From the NCBI GenBank assembly GCA_021814355.1, contig JAKAIJ010000003.1:1-31520 (forward strand): a stretch of 31,520 bases of DNA, read 5' to 3'. The position numbers and the translations under genes are program-made. Shown piece after piece: positions 15,573 through 25,676 of the stretch (positions are counted from its first letter, which is position 1; the number at the start of each line of letters is the position of its first letter). The notes under the pieces are model-generated. The model had not been told where the DNA came from. It was given only the letters and a program-made list of their open reading frames with translations, and did not search any database. The DNA comes from Acidobacteriota bacterium (GTDB lineage Bacteria > Acidobacteriota > UBA4820 > DSQY01).

Positions 15573-16460
15573 TCACTTCACCTCGGCCAGGAACCGGTCC
15601 AGGACGGCGTTGAAGGCCTCCGGGTCGTCCATCATGATCCAGTGGCTGGTGCCGGGAACGAGCTGGGACCTCAGGCCCGGGACCACGTTCTGGAGGCTGT
15701 AGGGCTCGTTGTTCTGCTCCGTGACGACGGTGAGGGAGGGCCCCCGGTAGCCGCGCAGCCCCGGTGTGGGGTCGTAGGCGCAGAGCCCCCGGGCGGAGGC
15801 CGCCACCACCTCGCGGGGGGTGGCCCGCATCCGGGCGAGGACCGCCTCGCGGACGGCGGGCCGCGCCGGCTCGAGCATCTTGCCGAACCACTGCTCGCGG
15901 AAAGCCGGGTAGGTGTCGAGCCCGAACCCGTCGAGCCACGCGTCGAGCGCCGGCCGGGGGAGCCGGGTCAGGTCGCCCGCGGGGTCGTCCAGGAGAAGCC
16001 CCGCCACCTGGCCGGGGTGGCGCCCCGCGTAATCCGCCAGAACCAGGCCGCCCATGCTGTGGCCCACGAGGACGAACCGCTCCAGGCCCAGGGAGGCGGC
16101 CACGGCCCGCACGTCGTCGGCGAAGGAGGGGACGGTGTAGATCCCCTCCGCGGAGGGTTCGGACCGGCCCATGCCGTGCAGGTCCAGGGCGACGGCGCGC
16201 CGGCCCGGGCGCAGGTGGTCGAGTTGGGCGCGCCAGACCTCCAGGCTCCCGCCGAGGCCGTGGACGAAGACCACGGGGGTCCCGCCGCTCCCGCCGTCCT
16301 CGACCCGGATTTTCCCAAAGGGCCCCGTCACCCACCGCGTGCGCACCGCGCCGCTCTCCGGGGCGTGGCGGCAGGCGCAGCAGCCGTCGGTGCCGAGCGC
16401 CGCGACCAGGAGCAGGAGCGGAACCAGAACGGACGCCGGGGGGTTGCGAAGGATGCGCAT
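15573..16460 (-). CDS. Alpha/beta hydrolase, exported
   Basis: The protein has 295 residues. It has a hydrophobic N-terminal segment (PPASVLVPLLLLVAAL) followed by a Cys-rich patch (GCCACRH). This may be a signal peptide or an atypical lipoprotein signal, since the lipobox is poor. The hydrolase core shows VVFVHGLGGSLEVW (oxyanion region), the nucleophile elbow VGHSMGG with Ser135, and the C-terminal GTSHWIMMDDP with the catalytic His. The substrate is unknown: the family includes esterases, lipases and C-C hydrolases. I chose ATG at 16460 because GAAGGAGG lies 5 nt upstream. An open frame reaching 16652 has no such site and would extend across the divergent promoter region. The following gene on this strand, tricorn, starts 120 nt downstream and has its own ribosome-binding site. 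Co-transcription is possible. Confidence 0.85.
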   Translation of the reverse strand: MRILRNPPASVLVPLLLLVAALGTDGCCACRHAPESGAVRTRWVTGPFGKIRVEDGGSGGTPVVFVHGLGGSLEVWRAQLDHLRPGRRAVALDLHGMGRSEPSAEGIYTVPSFADDVRAVAASLGLERFVLVGHSMGGLVLADYAGRHPGQVAGLLLDDPAGDLTRLPRPALDAWLDGFGLDTYPAFREQWFGKMLEPARPAVREAVLARMRATPREVVAASARGLCAYDPTPGLRGYRGPSLTVVTEQNNEPYSLQNVVPGLRSQLVPGTSHWIMMDDPEAFNAVLDRFLAEVK

Positions 16461-16650
16461 GCGGACCTCCTTCACCCGCCGGGAGAGAGGGGCCGCACGG
16501 GTGGTAGCAACGGCAGGATAGCACGCTCCGGGAAGGGCATCTGAAGAACCGGCCTCGCCGGGGGGCGCCGCCAAAACGGCGTGAACTTCAGGGATTGGGT
16601 TTTCGTAGGATGGGGTCAAAGGTCCCCGGCATGGGCCGAAAGGGGTCGCC
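16461..16650. promoter_or_regulatory. Divergent promoter region
   Basis: 190 bp between the hydrolase (-) and the Ser/Thr kinase (+). Possible -10 boxes are TAGGAT (16606-16611) for the kinase and TATCCT (complement of 16515-16520) for the hydrolase. Neither has a good -35 at 17 nt, so both are tentative. A short hairpin CGCCG-CCAAAA-CGGCG lies near 16566-16582. Confidence 0.35.
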
Positions 16651-19482
16651 ATGCTTCCACCTATCTCGAAAATCGGGTGCTACACGGTGGAACGGGAACT
16701 GGGCCGCGGTGGCATGGGGGTGGTCTACCTGGGCCACGACACCAAGCTCGACCGCCCGGTGGCCATCAAGGCCCTCCCGGAAGAGTTCGCCAAGGACCCG
16801 GAGCGGCTGGCCCGGTTCGAGCGCGAGGCGCGGCTCCTGGCCTCCTTGAACCACCCCAACGTGGCGGGGATCTACGGCTTCGAGGAGCAGCCCGAGGGGG
16901 TGTTCCTGATTTTGGAGCTGGTGGAAGGTCCCAACCTCTCGGACCGTCTCAGAGAGGGACCCATCCCCGTGGACGAGGCGCTGGACCTGGCGGCCCAGAT
17001 CGCCGCCGGCATCGCCGCCGCCCACGAGGCGGGGGTGGTCCACCGGGACCTGAAGCCCGGGAACATCAAGGTCACGGGCGACGGCCAGGTGAAGGTGCTC
17101 GACTTCGGTCTCGCCAAGGCCACCGCCCCGGAGACCATCAGCAGCCCCGACATGAGCCAATCCCCCACGGTGGCCTACACCGGGACCCGCATGGGGCTCA
17201 TCCTCGGTACCGCGGCTTACATGAGCCCCGAGCAGGCGCGCGGCCGCCAGGTGGACCGGAGGACCGACCTCTGGGCCCTGGGCTGCGTCCTCTACGAGAT
17301 GCTCTCCGGAAAACAGGCCTTCCAGGGCGAGACCATCTCCGACACCCTGGCGGCCGTCCTGCGGGGCGAGCCCGACTGGGCGCTTTTGCCCGAAAAAACC
17401 CCCGCGGCGGTCCGCCGGCTGTTGCGCCGATGCCTGGAGAAAGACCCCCGCCACCGGCTCCGCGACGCTTCGGACGCCCTGCTGGAGCTGGAAGAGGCCC
17501 AGAAGGAGCCGCCGGGCACGCCGATTTCGGGGTTCACCGCGGCCCAGATGATCAAGGGGCGGGTCCTGAACCGGTGGACCCTTCTCCTCATCGGAGTGGC
17601 GGTGGTAGGAGCCCTGGCGCTGGGCCTCGCGCTGGGCCGCCTCTCGGACGCCAAGGTCGCCATGCGCAACGGCGGGGTCAAACGGCTCTCGATGGACGTG
17701 CCGCCGAGCCTCCTCCTGGGAGCGACCCCCACGGCCCGCTCGGGCAGCCTGTTCCGGTTTTCTCCGGACGGGAACACCGTGGCCTTCATCGGCCGCCTCA
17801 AACCCCAAGAGGGCGGCGACGGCAACACGGCGGTCTACCTTCGCCATCTGGACAGCTACGAACTCAGGCCGGTGCCGGGCACCGAAGGGGCCACCGGCTT
17901 CCTCTTCACACCGGACGGCCGGTGGATGATCGTGGGCATCCGCCCCCAGGGGACCACGACCCGCGGGACGGTGGTCAAGGTCCCCGTGGACGGCGGTTCG
18001 CCCCCCCTGGTGCTCACCGACCTCCCGCCCGAGCGGGGCGACGCCCTGCTTCTGCCTGGGGGTGAGGTCCTGGCGTTCAACGGCGAAGGGACGGCCTACT
18101 GGCGCTTCCCCATCGAGGGCAAGCCGCCCGCCCAGCCGACGAAGATCGACTCCGGGGGCTTCTCGGGAACGCTCCAGCTCCTGGAGGGCCTCCCCGGGGA
18201 CCGTGGCGTGCTGCTCAACGCCATCTCCTACGGAGGCCGCGGCTTCACCTCTTCGGTGGCGGTCCTGGACCTGGCCACTTCGAAGCTGAAAATCGTGGTG
18301 GAAGAGGGGGGCAACCCCCGTTACCAGCAGCAAGGCTACCTGCTCTTCTCCCGGGGACCCACGCTCCTGGCCGTCCCCTTCGACCTGGCCGACATGGCCA
18401 TCCGTGGCGCGCCCGTCGCGGTCGCCAGCGGGCTTCGTACGGGCACCATCTGGGACCCTGGCTGGTTCGAAATCTCGTCCACCGGCACCTTGGCCTACCT
18501 GCCGGGGGGCCTCACCGGCGGCCAGCGCCGGATGGTCCTCCTGGACGCTCAGGGGCGCCCCACCCCCTGGTCGGAGGACCTGCGGGCCTACCAGGGCCTT
18601 GTCTCCCTGAGCGCCGACGGCCGGCGGCTGGCCACGGTGATCACCAATCCCGAAGGGATTGACGAGATCTGGCTCTCCCGGTTCGACCAGCCCTCCCTGG
18701 CCCGCGCGATCGCCCTCCCCTCGGTGGACTGCGATTTCCCGATCTGGTCCCCCGATGGACGTCGGCTCGCCTACACCCGGTTCGGGAAGGACCCCGAGAA
18801 GGACGGGATCTACGTGGCCGACGCCGAGGGCCCCGGCCCAGGCGTGCGGGTCATGCCGATCACCTCCATCCTCAACGACTCCCAGCCCTTCGCATTTTCT
18901 GCCGACGGGAAATCGCTTTGGGTGCAGAGGGTTTCTCAGGAGCTGGACAAGCTGGAGGCGGTGGTCGTCCCAATCCCCGCACCCGGGGCGCCGGTGGCCA
19001 AGCTCGCCCCCCTCTTTCCCGGGATGAAGGGGTACGCCTTCCCGGCCCTCTCCCCCGACGGGCGGCTCGTGGCCTACACCCTCCGCCAGTCCGGCCACTT
19101 CGAGGTCTGGGTGGGCCTCTACCGTCCCGGGGCCGCTCCCGCGGACACCGTCCGCGTGGGGAGGATCGAGGGCTACCGTCCTCTTTGGTCCGCCGATAGT
19201 CTGACGCTCTACTTCTTCACCGACCCCAGGACCCTCTATGCCTCGCGCCTGACGCCCGGCGCGGCGGGCGCCCTCCCCGCCTTGAGCGCCCCTGAGAAGG
19301 CCGTGGATCTGGGGGCGGCCGCAACGCTCTCCAGCTTCCTCCACTTCGCCGTGCGCCCCCTCCCCGGGGGCGGCTTCCTGACGGTCCAGCGCGGCTCCGA
19401 TGAGGGCGATGTGAGCCGCCTGGACCTGGTGCTAAACTGGGACCGCGAGCTCTTGCAGAAGGTGGCCAAGGCGAAGCCCTGA
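16651..19482 (+). CDS. Ser/Thr protein kinase with C-terminal TolB-like propeller
   Basis: The protein has 943 residues. The kinase domain (about 8-285) has the glycine loop GRGGMGVVYLG, the ATP lysine in VAIKALP, HRDLKPGN, DFGLAK and MSPEQARG. All catalytic residues are kept, so it should be active. One membrane segment (about 308-330, LLLIGVAVVGALALGLALG) separates it from an outer region of about 600 residues with repeated SPDGR, SADGR and TPDGR blades typical of TolB/WD40-like propellers. The design implies external sensing coupled to cytoplasmic phosphorylation. This architecture is common in Acidobacteriota. ATG at 16651 follows GAAAGGGG. The phosphatase gene begins 42 nt downstream, so the two probably form one operon and may act on the same targets. 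Confidence 0.94.
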   Translation: MLPPISKIGCYTVERELGRGGMGVVYLGHDTKLDRPVAIKALPEEFAKDPERLARFEREARLLASLNHPNVAGIYGFEEQPEGVFLILELVEGPNLSDRLREGPIPVDEALDLAAQIAAGIAAAHEAGVVHRDLKPGNIKVTGDGQVKVLDFGLAKATAPETISSPDMSQSPTVAYTGTRMGLILGTAAYMSPEQARGRQVDRRTDLWALGCVLYEMLSGKQAFQGETISDTLAAVLRGEPDWALLPEKTPAAVRRLLRRCLEKDPRHRLRDASDALLELEEAQKEPPGTPISGFTAAQMIKGRVLNRWTLLLIGVAVVGALALGLALGRLSDAKVAMRNGGVKRLSMDVPPSLLLGATPTARSGSLFRFSPDGNTVAFIGRLKPQEGGDGNTAVYLRHLDSYELRPVPGTEGATGFLFTPDGRWMIVGIRPQGTTTRGTVVKVPVDGGSPPLVLTDLPPERGDALLLPGGEVLAFNGEGTAYWRFPIEGKPPAQPTKIDSGGFSGTLQLLEGLPGDRGVLLNAISYGGRGFTSSVAVLDLATSKLKIVVEEGGNPRYQQQGYLLFSRGPTLLAVPFDLADMAIRGAPVAVASGLRTGTIWDPGWFEISSTGTLAYLPGGLTGGQRRMVLLDAQGRPTPWSEDLRAYQGLVSLSADGRRLATVITNPEGIDEIWLSRFDQPSLARAIALPSVDCDFPIWSPDGRRLAYTRFGKDPEKDGIYVADAEGPGPGVRVMPITSILNDSQPFAFSADGKSLWVQRVSQELDKLEAVVVPIPAPGAPVAKLAPLFPGMKGYAFPALSPDGRLVAYTLRQSGHFEVWVGLYRPGAAPADTVRVGRIEGYRPLWSADSLTLYFFTDPRTLYASRLTPGAAGALPALSAPEKAVDLGAAATLSSFLHFAVRPLPGGGFLTVQRGSDEGDVSRLDLVLNWDRELLQKVAKAKP

Positions 19483-19523
19483 GAGGGTCAGCCCGGACCA
19501 CCGAGCGGGCGTCAGGAGGTTCG

Positions 19524-21188
19524 GTGGACGACACCGGGATCCGGTTGGCGGTGGTCCCTCCCAAGGGCGACCCCTACGAGCGGACGCTGCGAGAAACCCG
19601 CATCGTCATCGGGCGCTCCTCCAAAGCGACCCTCCACCTGCCCGATGGGGCCATGTCCCGGGAGCACGCCCGACTCAGCCTGGAGCCCTCCGGCTGGACC
19701 GTGACCGACCTGGGGTCGCGCAACGGGACCCTCCTGAACGGTGATCGGCTCGAAGCGGCCACGGTGCTCAGCCCCGGCGACGAGCTGGAGCTGGGCGGCA
19801 CCACGATCACAGTGGTGGCGCTCTCGACCAAGCCGGGTGTGGAGGAGAGGGGCTTCTCGGAGACCGCCGCCGGCAAGACGGTGTTCCGTCCCGCTTCGGA
19901 GTTGCTCCCCAAGGCGGACAGGGCCGCCCCCGGCGCCGACCTGGACACCCTCCGCCGCTACGCTGGGCGCCTCCACGTGCTCAACGAGGTGCACCGGGCG
20001 CTGGGCCGCTCCCTCACGCTGAAAGAGCTGTTGGAGCTCATCCTGGACCGGGCTTTCGACCACCTCAAGCCCGAGGAGGGCGCTATCTTCCTGAAGGAGA
20101 AGACGGGGGATGGGTACGCCTGCGCGGCCAGCCGGTACCGCCACGGCCGGCCCCCCGTCTTCTCGCGCCACCTGGTCCACGAGGTGGCCGAGAAGGGGCT
20201 CGCCGCGCTGGTGCTCGACACCCGGCAGGATGACCGGTTCGCGGGGGCGGAGAGCCTGGTGGGGGCGGGTGTACGCAGCTTGGTGGCCGCCCCGCTGATG
20301 GATGAAGGGGCGCCCCTTGGGATGATCGTCCTGGGGTCCCGCCTCACGGTGCGCGCCTTCACCGAGGAGGACATGGAGCTCCTGGTCTCCCTGGCCTCGG
20401 TGGCGGCCCTGCGCCTGTGCAACGTGGCCCTGGCGGAGGAGGCGGCCGAACGCCGCCGCCTGGAGGACGAGGTGGCGCTGGCGCGGCGGATCCAGGTGGC
20501 TCTCCTGCCGGACCACCTGCCCGCGATCCCCGGGTACGCCCTCCACGGAGGAAACCTCCCGTCGCGCTGGGTCTCGGGCGATTTCTACGTGGTGCTGCCC
20601 CGAAACGAGGGCCAGGAGTGCGTGCTCATGGTGGCCGATGTGAGCGGGAAGGGCATCGCCGCAGCCCTCCTCACGGCCTCCCTGGAGGCCCTGGCCGCGG
20701 CGCCCATCGAGGCGGGACGGAGCCCCGCGGAGGTGTACAACCGCATCTCCCCTCTGCTCTACCGCCGGACCCCCCCGGAGAAGTACGCCACGTCGTTCCT
20801 GGCGACCCTCGATGTCGCCACGGGCCGCCTCACCTACGCCAACGCGGGCCACCCGCCCGCCCTTGTTGCGCGCGCCGACGGTACCCTCTCCTGGCTGAAG
20901 GGGACGGGGATCCCGCTGGGGCTCCTGCCGGAGTTCTTCTACGAAGAGTGCCAGGAGGTTCTAAACCCCGGGGACCTGCTGGTGGTCTACACCGACGGCA
21001 TCCTGGAGGCCATGCGGCCCGACGACGAGGAGTACGGGCAGGCGCGGTTGGCGGCTGTCTGCGCGAAGGCGCGGACCGAAGGGCCCGAGGCGGTGGCCCG
21101 GGCCCTGGAGAAGGATCTGGACGCGTTTGTCGGCGGCGTGCCCTACATGGACGACCGGACCGTGGTGCTGGCCCAACGGCTCGGCTGA
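19524..21188 (+). CDS. FHA-GAF-PP2C (SpoIIE/RsbU-type) phosphatase
   Basis: The protein has 554 residues. The N-terminal FHA domain (about 5-95) has IGRSSKATLHLPDGAMSREH and LGSRNGTLLNG, the phosphothreonine-binding signature. A GAF domain follows (about 145-300), then a SpoIIE-type PP2C domain (about 325-553) with VADVSGKGIAAALLTA, NAGHPPALV, VYTDGILEAM and DDRTVVLAQR, which contain the metal-binding aspartates. It should dephosphorylate Ser/Thr residues, often on anti-anti-sigma (STAS) proteins, but no STAS or anti-sigma gene is in the window. The FHA domain may dock onto the autophosphorylated kinase encoded just upstream. GTG at 19524 has CAGGAGG (19513-19519) at 4 nt. The gene lies in the likely operon with the kinase. 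Confidence 0.93.
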   Translation: MDDTGIRLAVVPPKGDPYERTLRETRIVIGRSSKATLHLPDGAMSREHARLSLEPSGWTVTDLGSRNGTLLNGDRLEAATVLSPGDELELGGTTITVVALSTKPGVEERGFSETAAGKTVFRPASELLPKADRAAPGADLDTLRRYAGRLHVLNEVHRALGRSLTLKELLELILDRAFDHLKPEEGAIFLKEKTGDGYACAASRYRHGRPPVFSRHLVHEVAEKGLAALVLDTRQDDRFAGAESLVGAGVRSLVAAPLMDEGAPLGMIVLGSRLTVRAFTEEDMELLVSLASVAALRLCNVALAEEAAERRRLEDEVALARRIQVALLPDHLPAIPGYALHGGNLPSRWVSGDFYVVLPRNEGQECVLMVADVSGKGIAAALLTASLEALAAAPIEAGRSPAEVYNRISPLLYRRTPPEKYATSFLATLDVATGRLTYANAGHPPALVARADGTLSWLKGTGIPLGLLPEFFYEECQEVLNPGDLLVVYTDGILEAMRPDDEEYGQARLAAVCAKARTEGPEAVARALEKDLDAFVGGVPYMDDRTVVLAQRLG

Positions 21189-21314
21189 CACCCGTTGACC
21201 GGCCCTCCCTTGCCTTTCCCTTCCTTTCGTGCGTGTAGGATAGCCGGTAACGCCGAGCCCACGCGAGCGCGAGGACAGGCGGTGCTGCCGTCATCGTGGA
21301 CGCCCCCCCTCACT

Positions 21315-21374
21315 ATACAGCGCGTCATAAATGTGCGACGTTTTTTCGCGGCCTCCAGGCAAGACGCGCTGTAT
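21315..21374. repeat. 12-bp perfect inverted repeat, 36-nt spacer
   Basis: ATACAGCGCGTC (21315-21326) and GACGCGCTGTAT (21363-21374) are exact reverse complements. The spacer contains TTTTTT. The arm resembles the stem ATACAGAGCGCC of the double-hairpin repeat, so it may be a diverged relative. Confidence 0.6.
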
Positions 21375-21620
21375 TCGCGGGGAAGGCGGCCTTGAACTCC
21401 CGCTTCGCTGGCAAAGCCAGTCGAAGCGGGATGCTGCCCTTCGGGGCCTTGCAAGGGCGACCTTGCAGGCCGCGCAAGCCCTTGGCCGCCCGCCCTGGCC
21501 CAGGCGAAGCCCCCTGCGGGAGCGGCGCTGGGCCAGGCGTCCTTCGCACGGCTGCCGGCGCTCGAAGCTCCATGGGTTCGCTTCTCGCGCCGCATCCGTA
21601 TGCTCGAACCCCCGCGGGCC

Positions 21621-21701
21621 CTACCGGGGGAGGCCACCGCGCTTGGCCCCCCCCGGACCCCCACCCGCATCCAGAGCGCCAACTTAGGGCGCTCTGGATA
21701 G
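21621..21701 (+). repeat. Double-hairpin repeat, copy A
   Basis: Hairpin 1 (21624-21656) has CCGGGGGAGGCCA pairing with TGGCCCCCCCCGG (one mismatch) around the loop CCGCGCT. Hairpin 2 (21669-21699) has ATCCAGAGCGCC pairing with GGCGCTCTGGAT. About 80 nt are shared, in inverted orientation, with 28024-28108. In hairpin 2 one C-G pair here is an A-T pair in the other copy, so pairing is conserved. Confidence 0.75.
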
Positions 21702-21814
21702 AACCCATCTCAGAAATAAGGCGTGGTCGCGACGGAGGCCAGCTGCGACGAAGGGACCCGACCACCGGGGGAACTCAGGCGCGCCGCCCGTTCGTCTTCA
21801 CAGTGGCCGTTACA

Positions 21815-23566
<1,752 letters not shown>

Positions 23567-23570
23567 GATT

Positions 23571-23592
23571 CCTCCACGCGGGTGCGGTGAGG
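23571..23592 (-). promoter_or_regulatory. Possible Shine-Dalgarno-sequestering hairpin of the thiC leader
   Basis: On the - strand CCTCAC (complement of 23587-23592) can pair with GTGGAGG (complement of 23571-23577), the thiC ribosome-binding site, with one bulged G. No T-tract terminator is seen between riboswitch and gene, so control of translation is more likely than termination. Confidence 0.35.
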
Positions 23593-23651
23593 CTGCCTCC
23601 CGCGGCTTGTGTCACCAGATGGTTGTCGAAGGGGCCTCGGAACGCTCCACG

Positions 23652-23738
23652 CATTCCCTCCGCCGGCATGACCCGGGTCAGGTTCGAGGGGTTGGCGCTC
23701 CCGGGGCGCCTCTCAGCGGCTCTTGCCGCACCCCCTGC
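23652..23738 (-). promoter_or_regulatory. TPP riboswitch (THI box)
   Basis: The complement contains the conserved TPP aptamer blocks in order: GGGGTGCGGC with CTGAGAGG, then ACCCCTCGAACCTGA, CCGGGTCATGCCGG and GGAGGGAA. It lies about 85 nt upstream of the thiC start, on the same strand. The aptamer binds thiamine pyrophosphate and shuts off the downstream gene. Confidence 0.95.
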
Positions 23739-23748
23739 GTCCATCTCC

Positions 23749-23777
23749 ACCGTATGTCCCTCGAGGCGGGATGTCAA
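23749..23777 (-). promoter_or_regulatory. Promoter of thiC
   Basis: On the - strand a perfect TTGACA (complement of 23772-23777) is followed after 17 nt by TACGGT (complement of 23749-23754). Transcription should start near 23742, just before the riboswitch aptamer. Confidence 0.8.
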
Positions 23778-23834
23778 GCGTGAGAGGAGGTGGGCGTGAG
23801 GGGACGCGCGGCGGAGGCTCCTCGCCCGCCGGTC

Positions 23835-24983
23835 TCACCCCGGGAAGCGGGGCAGCGGGCGCTTCGGCGGCTCGAGGGGCCCCGCGGCGCGCTCGAGCAG
23901 CGCCGCGGCCTGGGCGTGGCCCCCCCGCCGGGCGAGGGCGAGCGCCGTCTCCCGGTTCCGGTTCACGGCGCGGGGGTCGGCCTTGCGCCCGAGCAGGAAC
24001 CGAACCGCCTCCGTTTTCCCGCGGGCGGCGGCATGCATGAGAGCTGTGGCGCCCTCGCCGTCCCGCGCCTCGATCCTGGCGCCCCAGGTGAGAAGGTCCA
24101 GGAGGATCTGGGTGTCGCCCGCGGCGGCGGCGATCATGAGGGGCGTCTCGCCCTTGAAATCGCCGGCGTTCGGGTTGGCCCCCCTGGCGAGCAGGGCCTG
24201 ACAGATGTCGGCGTGGCCGCGCCCCCGGGCGGCCCCCGCCACCTTCTCGGAGAGCAGCGCCTCCTCGGCGTCCCCCAGCCTCACCAGGGCCGGGTCGCCG
24301 CAGGCCGCCGCCAGTTGGAGCGGCGTGGCTCCCTGGTCGGTCATGGCCTGGACGCGGACCCGCCGCTGCAGCAGGAGCCGGACCACCTGGGGGTGGCCCA
24401 GGGCGGCGGCCACGTGGAGGGAGGTGGTCCCGTCGGGCGCGATCACCTCCGGGTCGGCCCCGCGGTCCAGCAGCAACTCGACCACGGTGGAGTTGCCCGC
24501 GAGGGCCGCCAGCATGAGGGGAGGGGACGTGCCAGGCGGCGCGCCGTTGGGGTCCGCGCCCCGGTCCAGAAGGAGCCGGACGATGGCCTCGTGGGCTCCT
24601 CCGAGCGGATTGCGTCCGGCAAGGGCCCCGGCCAGCCGGTTGAGCCCCTGGTTGCTGTAGAGGATGGCGTATTGGAGTCCGTAGTAGCCGTTGCGGAGCG
24701 GGCTGTTGAGGTAGACTCCGGCGTCCAGAAGCGCCTCCACGAGTTCCCGGTTGCCGTTCACCACGGCCGCCTGGAAGGGGGTCTCGCCCTTCTCCGTGTA
24801 GGTGTTTGGGTTGGCGCCGTCCCGCAGGAGCGACTTGGCGGCCATGAGGTCGTTGCGGACGCACGCCTCGTAGAGCTGTTGCTCCCGCGACACGTCCGCG
24901 TCGGCTCGGAAGGGAAGGAGCGGCCAGAGGCCCAGGAGGAGGCCCGCCGCCAGAGCTCCGGCCCGCCGCTGCGCGTGCGTCAT
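23835..24983 (-). CDS. Secreted ankyrin-repeat protein
   Basis: The protein has 382 residues. A signal peptide (about 1-29, with a hydrophobic core LAAGLLLGLWPLLPF ending RADA) predicts export. Roughly eight to nine ankyrin repeats fill the rest, for example GETPFQAAVVNGNRELVEAL, LLLDRGADP, GTTSLHVAAALGHPQVVRLL and GATALMHAAARGKTEAVRFL. One repeat region (GDAEEALLSEKVAGAARGRG) is irregular. Ankyrin arrays bind proteins, and the partner is unknown. The start ATG overlaps the stop of the DUF2231 gene (ATGA at 24980-24983), so the two are coupled and may work together at the envelope. Longer in-frame forms reach 25253 but would overlap the whole end of the DUF2231 gene. Confidence 0.9.
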   Translation of the reverse strand: MTHAQRRAGALAAGLLLGLWPLLPFRADADVSREQQLYEACVRNDLMAAKSLLRDGANPNTYTEKGETPFQAAVVNGNRELVEALLDAGVYLNSPLRNGYYGLQYAILYSNQGLNRLAGALAGRNPLGGAHEAIVRLLLDRGADPNGAPPGTSPPLMLAALAGNSTVVELLLDRGADPEVIAPDGTTSLHVAAALGHPQVVRLLLQRRVRVQAMTDQGATPLQLAAACGDPALVRLGDAEEALLSEKVAGAARGRGHADICQALLARGANPNAGDFKGETPLMIAAAAGDTQILLDLLTWGARIEARDGEGATALMHAAARGKTEAVRFLLGRKADPRAVNRNRETALALARRGGHAQAAALLERAAGPLEPPKRPLPRFPG

Positions 24984-25504
24984 GGCTTGGCGGGCACGTT
25001 CTGGGGTGCCGGGGATGTGGGGGCCTGGACCTGCGCCGGAGCCTTGTCGTAAGCCGTGCTCCAGGTCATGGTCCCCCCCAGGTGGCCCGTGTAGGCCACC
25101 AGCCCGGCGGCGGCCAGGGCGAGGAGCAACAGAAGGGTGCGCACGAGCGCCTTGCGGTCTGGGCCGGGAAGGCCTTTCTTGTCCACCGAGGCCTGCTGAA
25201 TGGAAGCCGCGATGAAGGCCCCCCCTGCGACGCCGGCGGCGATCAGCGTCCACAAGGCAGCGTCTTCGTGGCGGTCCACTAAAGCTTTCACCGCGGGGCG
25301 CTTGGCGAACGCGTCGGCCATGTCGTCGCCCGTGTAGTATGCGGCGAAGGCGCCTAGGGTCCCCGCCAGCAGGAGAACCGCGGTCATCTGCCGCCAGAGG
25401 GGCGTCCCGAGGGCCAGCCAGAGAGAGGCCGTGCCCGCGGCCAGGATCAGAAACGCGACGGGGTAGTGGACAAAGAGGGGATGAAGGTGGGGAATCCCGA
25501 ACAT
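24980..25504 (-). CDS. DUF2231 membrane protein
   Basis: The protein has 174 residues. It opens with GIPHLHPLFVHYPVAFL, the typical DUF2231 signature of a His-containing first membrane helix, and has four hydrophobic segments in all (about 10-30, 37-57, 88-108, 123-143). A histidine near the third helix (LVDRHEDAAL) and another in the fourth (YTGHLGG) suggest possible haem or metal ligands, as proposed for this family, but that is inference. The tail is Pro/Ala-rich. ATG at 25504 has GAGGGAGA 5 nt upstream. It overlaps the ankyrin gene by 4 nt. No strong promoter is visible. A TACACT box lies upstream without a good -35. Confidence 0.88.
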   Translation of the reverse strand: MFGIPHLHPLFVHYPVAFLILAAGTASLWLALGTPLWRQMTAVLLLAGTLGAFAAYYTGDDMADAFAKRPAVKALVDRHEDAALWTLIAAGVAGGAFIAASIQQASVDKKGLPGPDRKALVRTLLLLLALAAAGLVAYTGHLGGTMTWSTAYDKAPAQVQAPTSPAPQNVPAKP

Positions 25505-25676
25505 GGCCGTCTCCCTCGTAATGAAAGAAGTGTACCTCCAGCGGCGTAGAGGGGCCAGTTTCGGCGCGGCCCCGGCCGACGAAAACACCTTTCCCCTTCG
25601 CTCCATGCCGGAAGCGGTGGGAGCGGCTCCCGGCCGGGGATCGCTCCTGCGCGGACCGCGCTCCGGCGCGGCTCCG

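Larger units (their letters stand above)
21189..21814. other. Palindrome-rich intergenic block between convergent genes
   Basis: 626 bases without a credible gene between the ends of the phosphatase (+) and thiC (-). In order it holds a 12-bp inverted repeat with a 36-nt spacer (21315-21374), a hairpin CCCGCTTCG-CTGGC / GCCAG-t-CGAAGCGGG (21399-21430), another hairpin built on TGCAAGG/CCTTGCA (about 21448-21475), a 10-bp stem CCTGGCCCAG/CTGGGCCAGG (about 21494-21538), and the double-hairpin repeat at 21621-21701. Open frames run through it but lack ribosome-binding sites and change character at each hairpin. Confidence 0.55.

Noticed and set aside
16461..16652. N-terminal extension of the alpha/beta hydrolase to 16652
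   Set aside because: It has no ribosome-binding site and crosses the divergent promoter region. The shorter form begins with a plausible export signal and a strong GAAGGAGG.
16588..19344. A 918-codon open frame antisense to the Ser/Thr kinase, and similar long antisense frames at 956-2713, 4556-6889, 3130-4731 and 12577-14814
   Set aside because: High GC removes stop codons from opposite frames. The translations are low-complexity Gly/Arg/Pro-rich strings without domains, while the sense strand encodes clear protein families.
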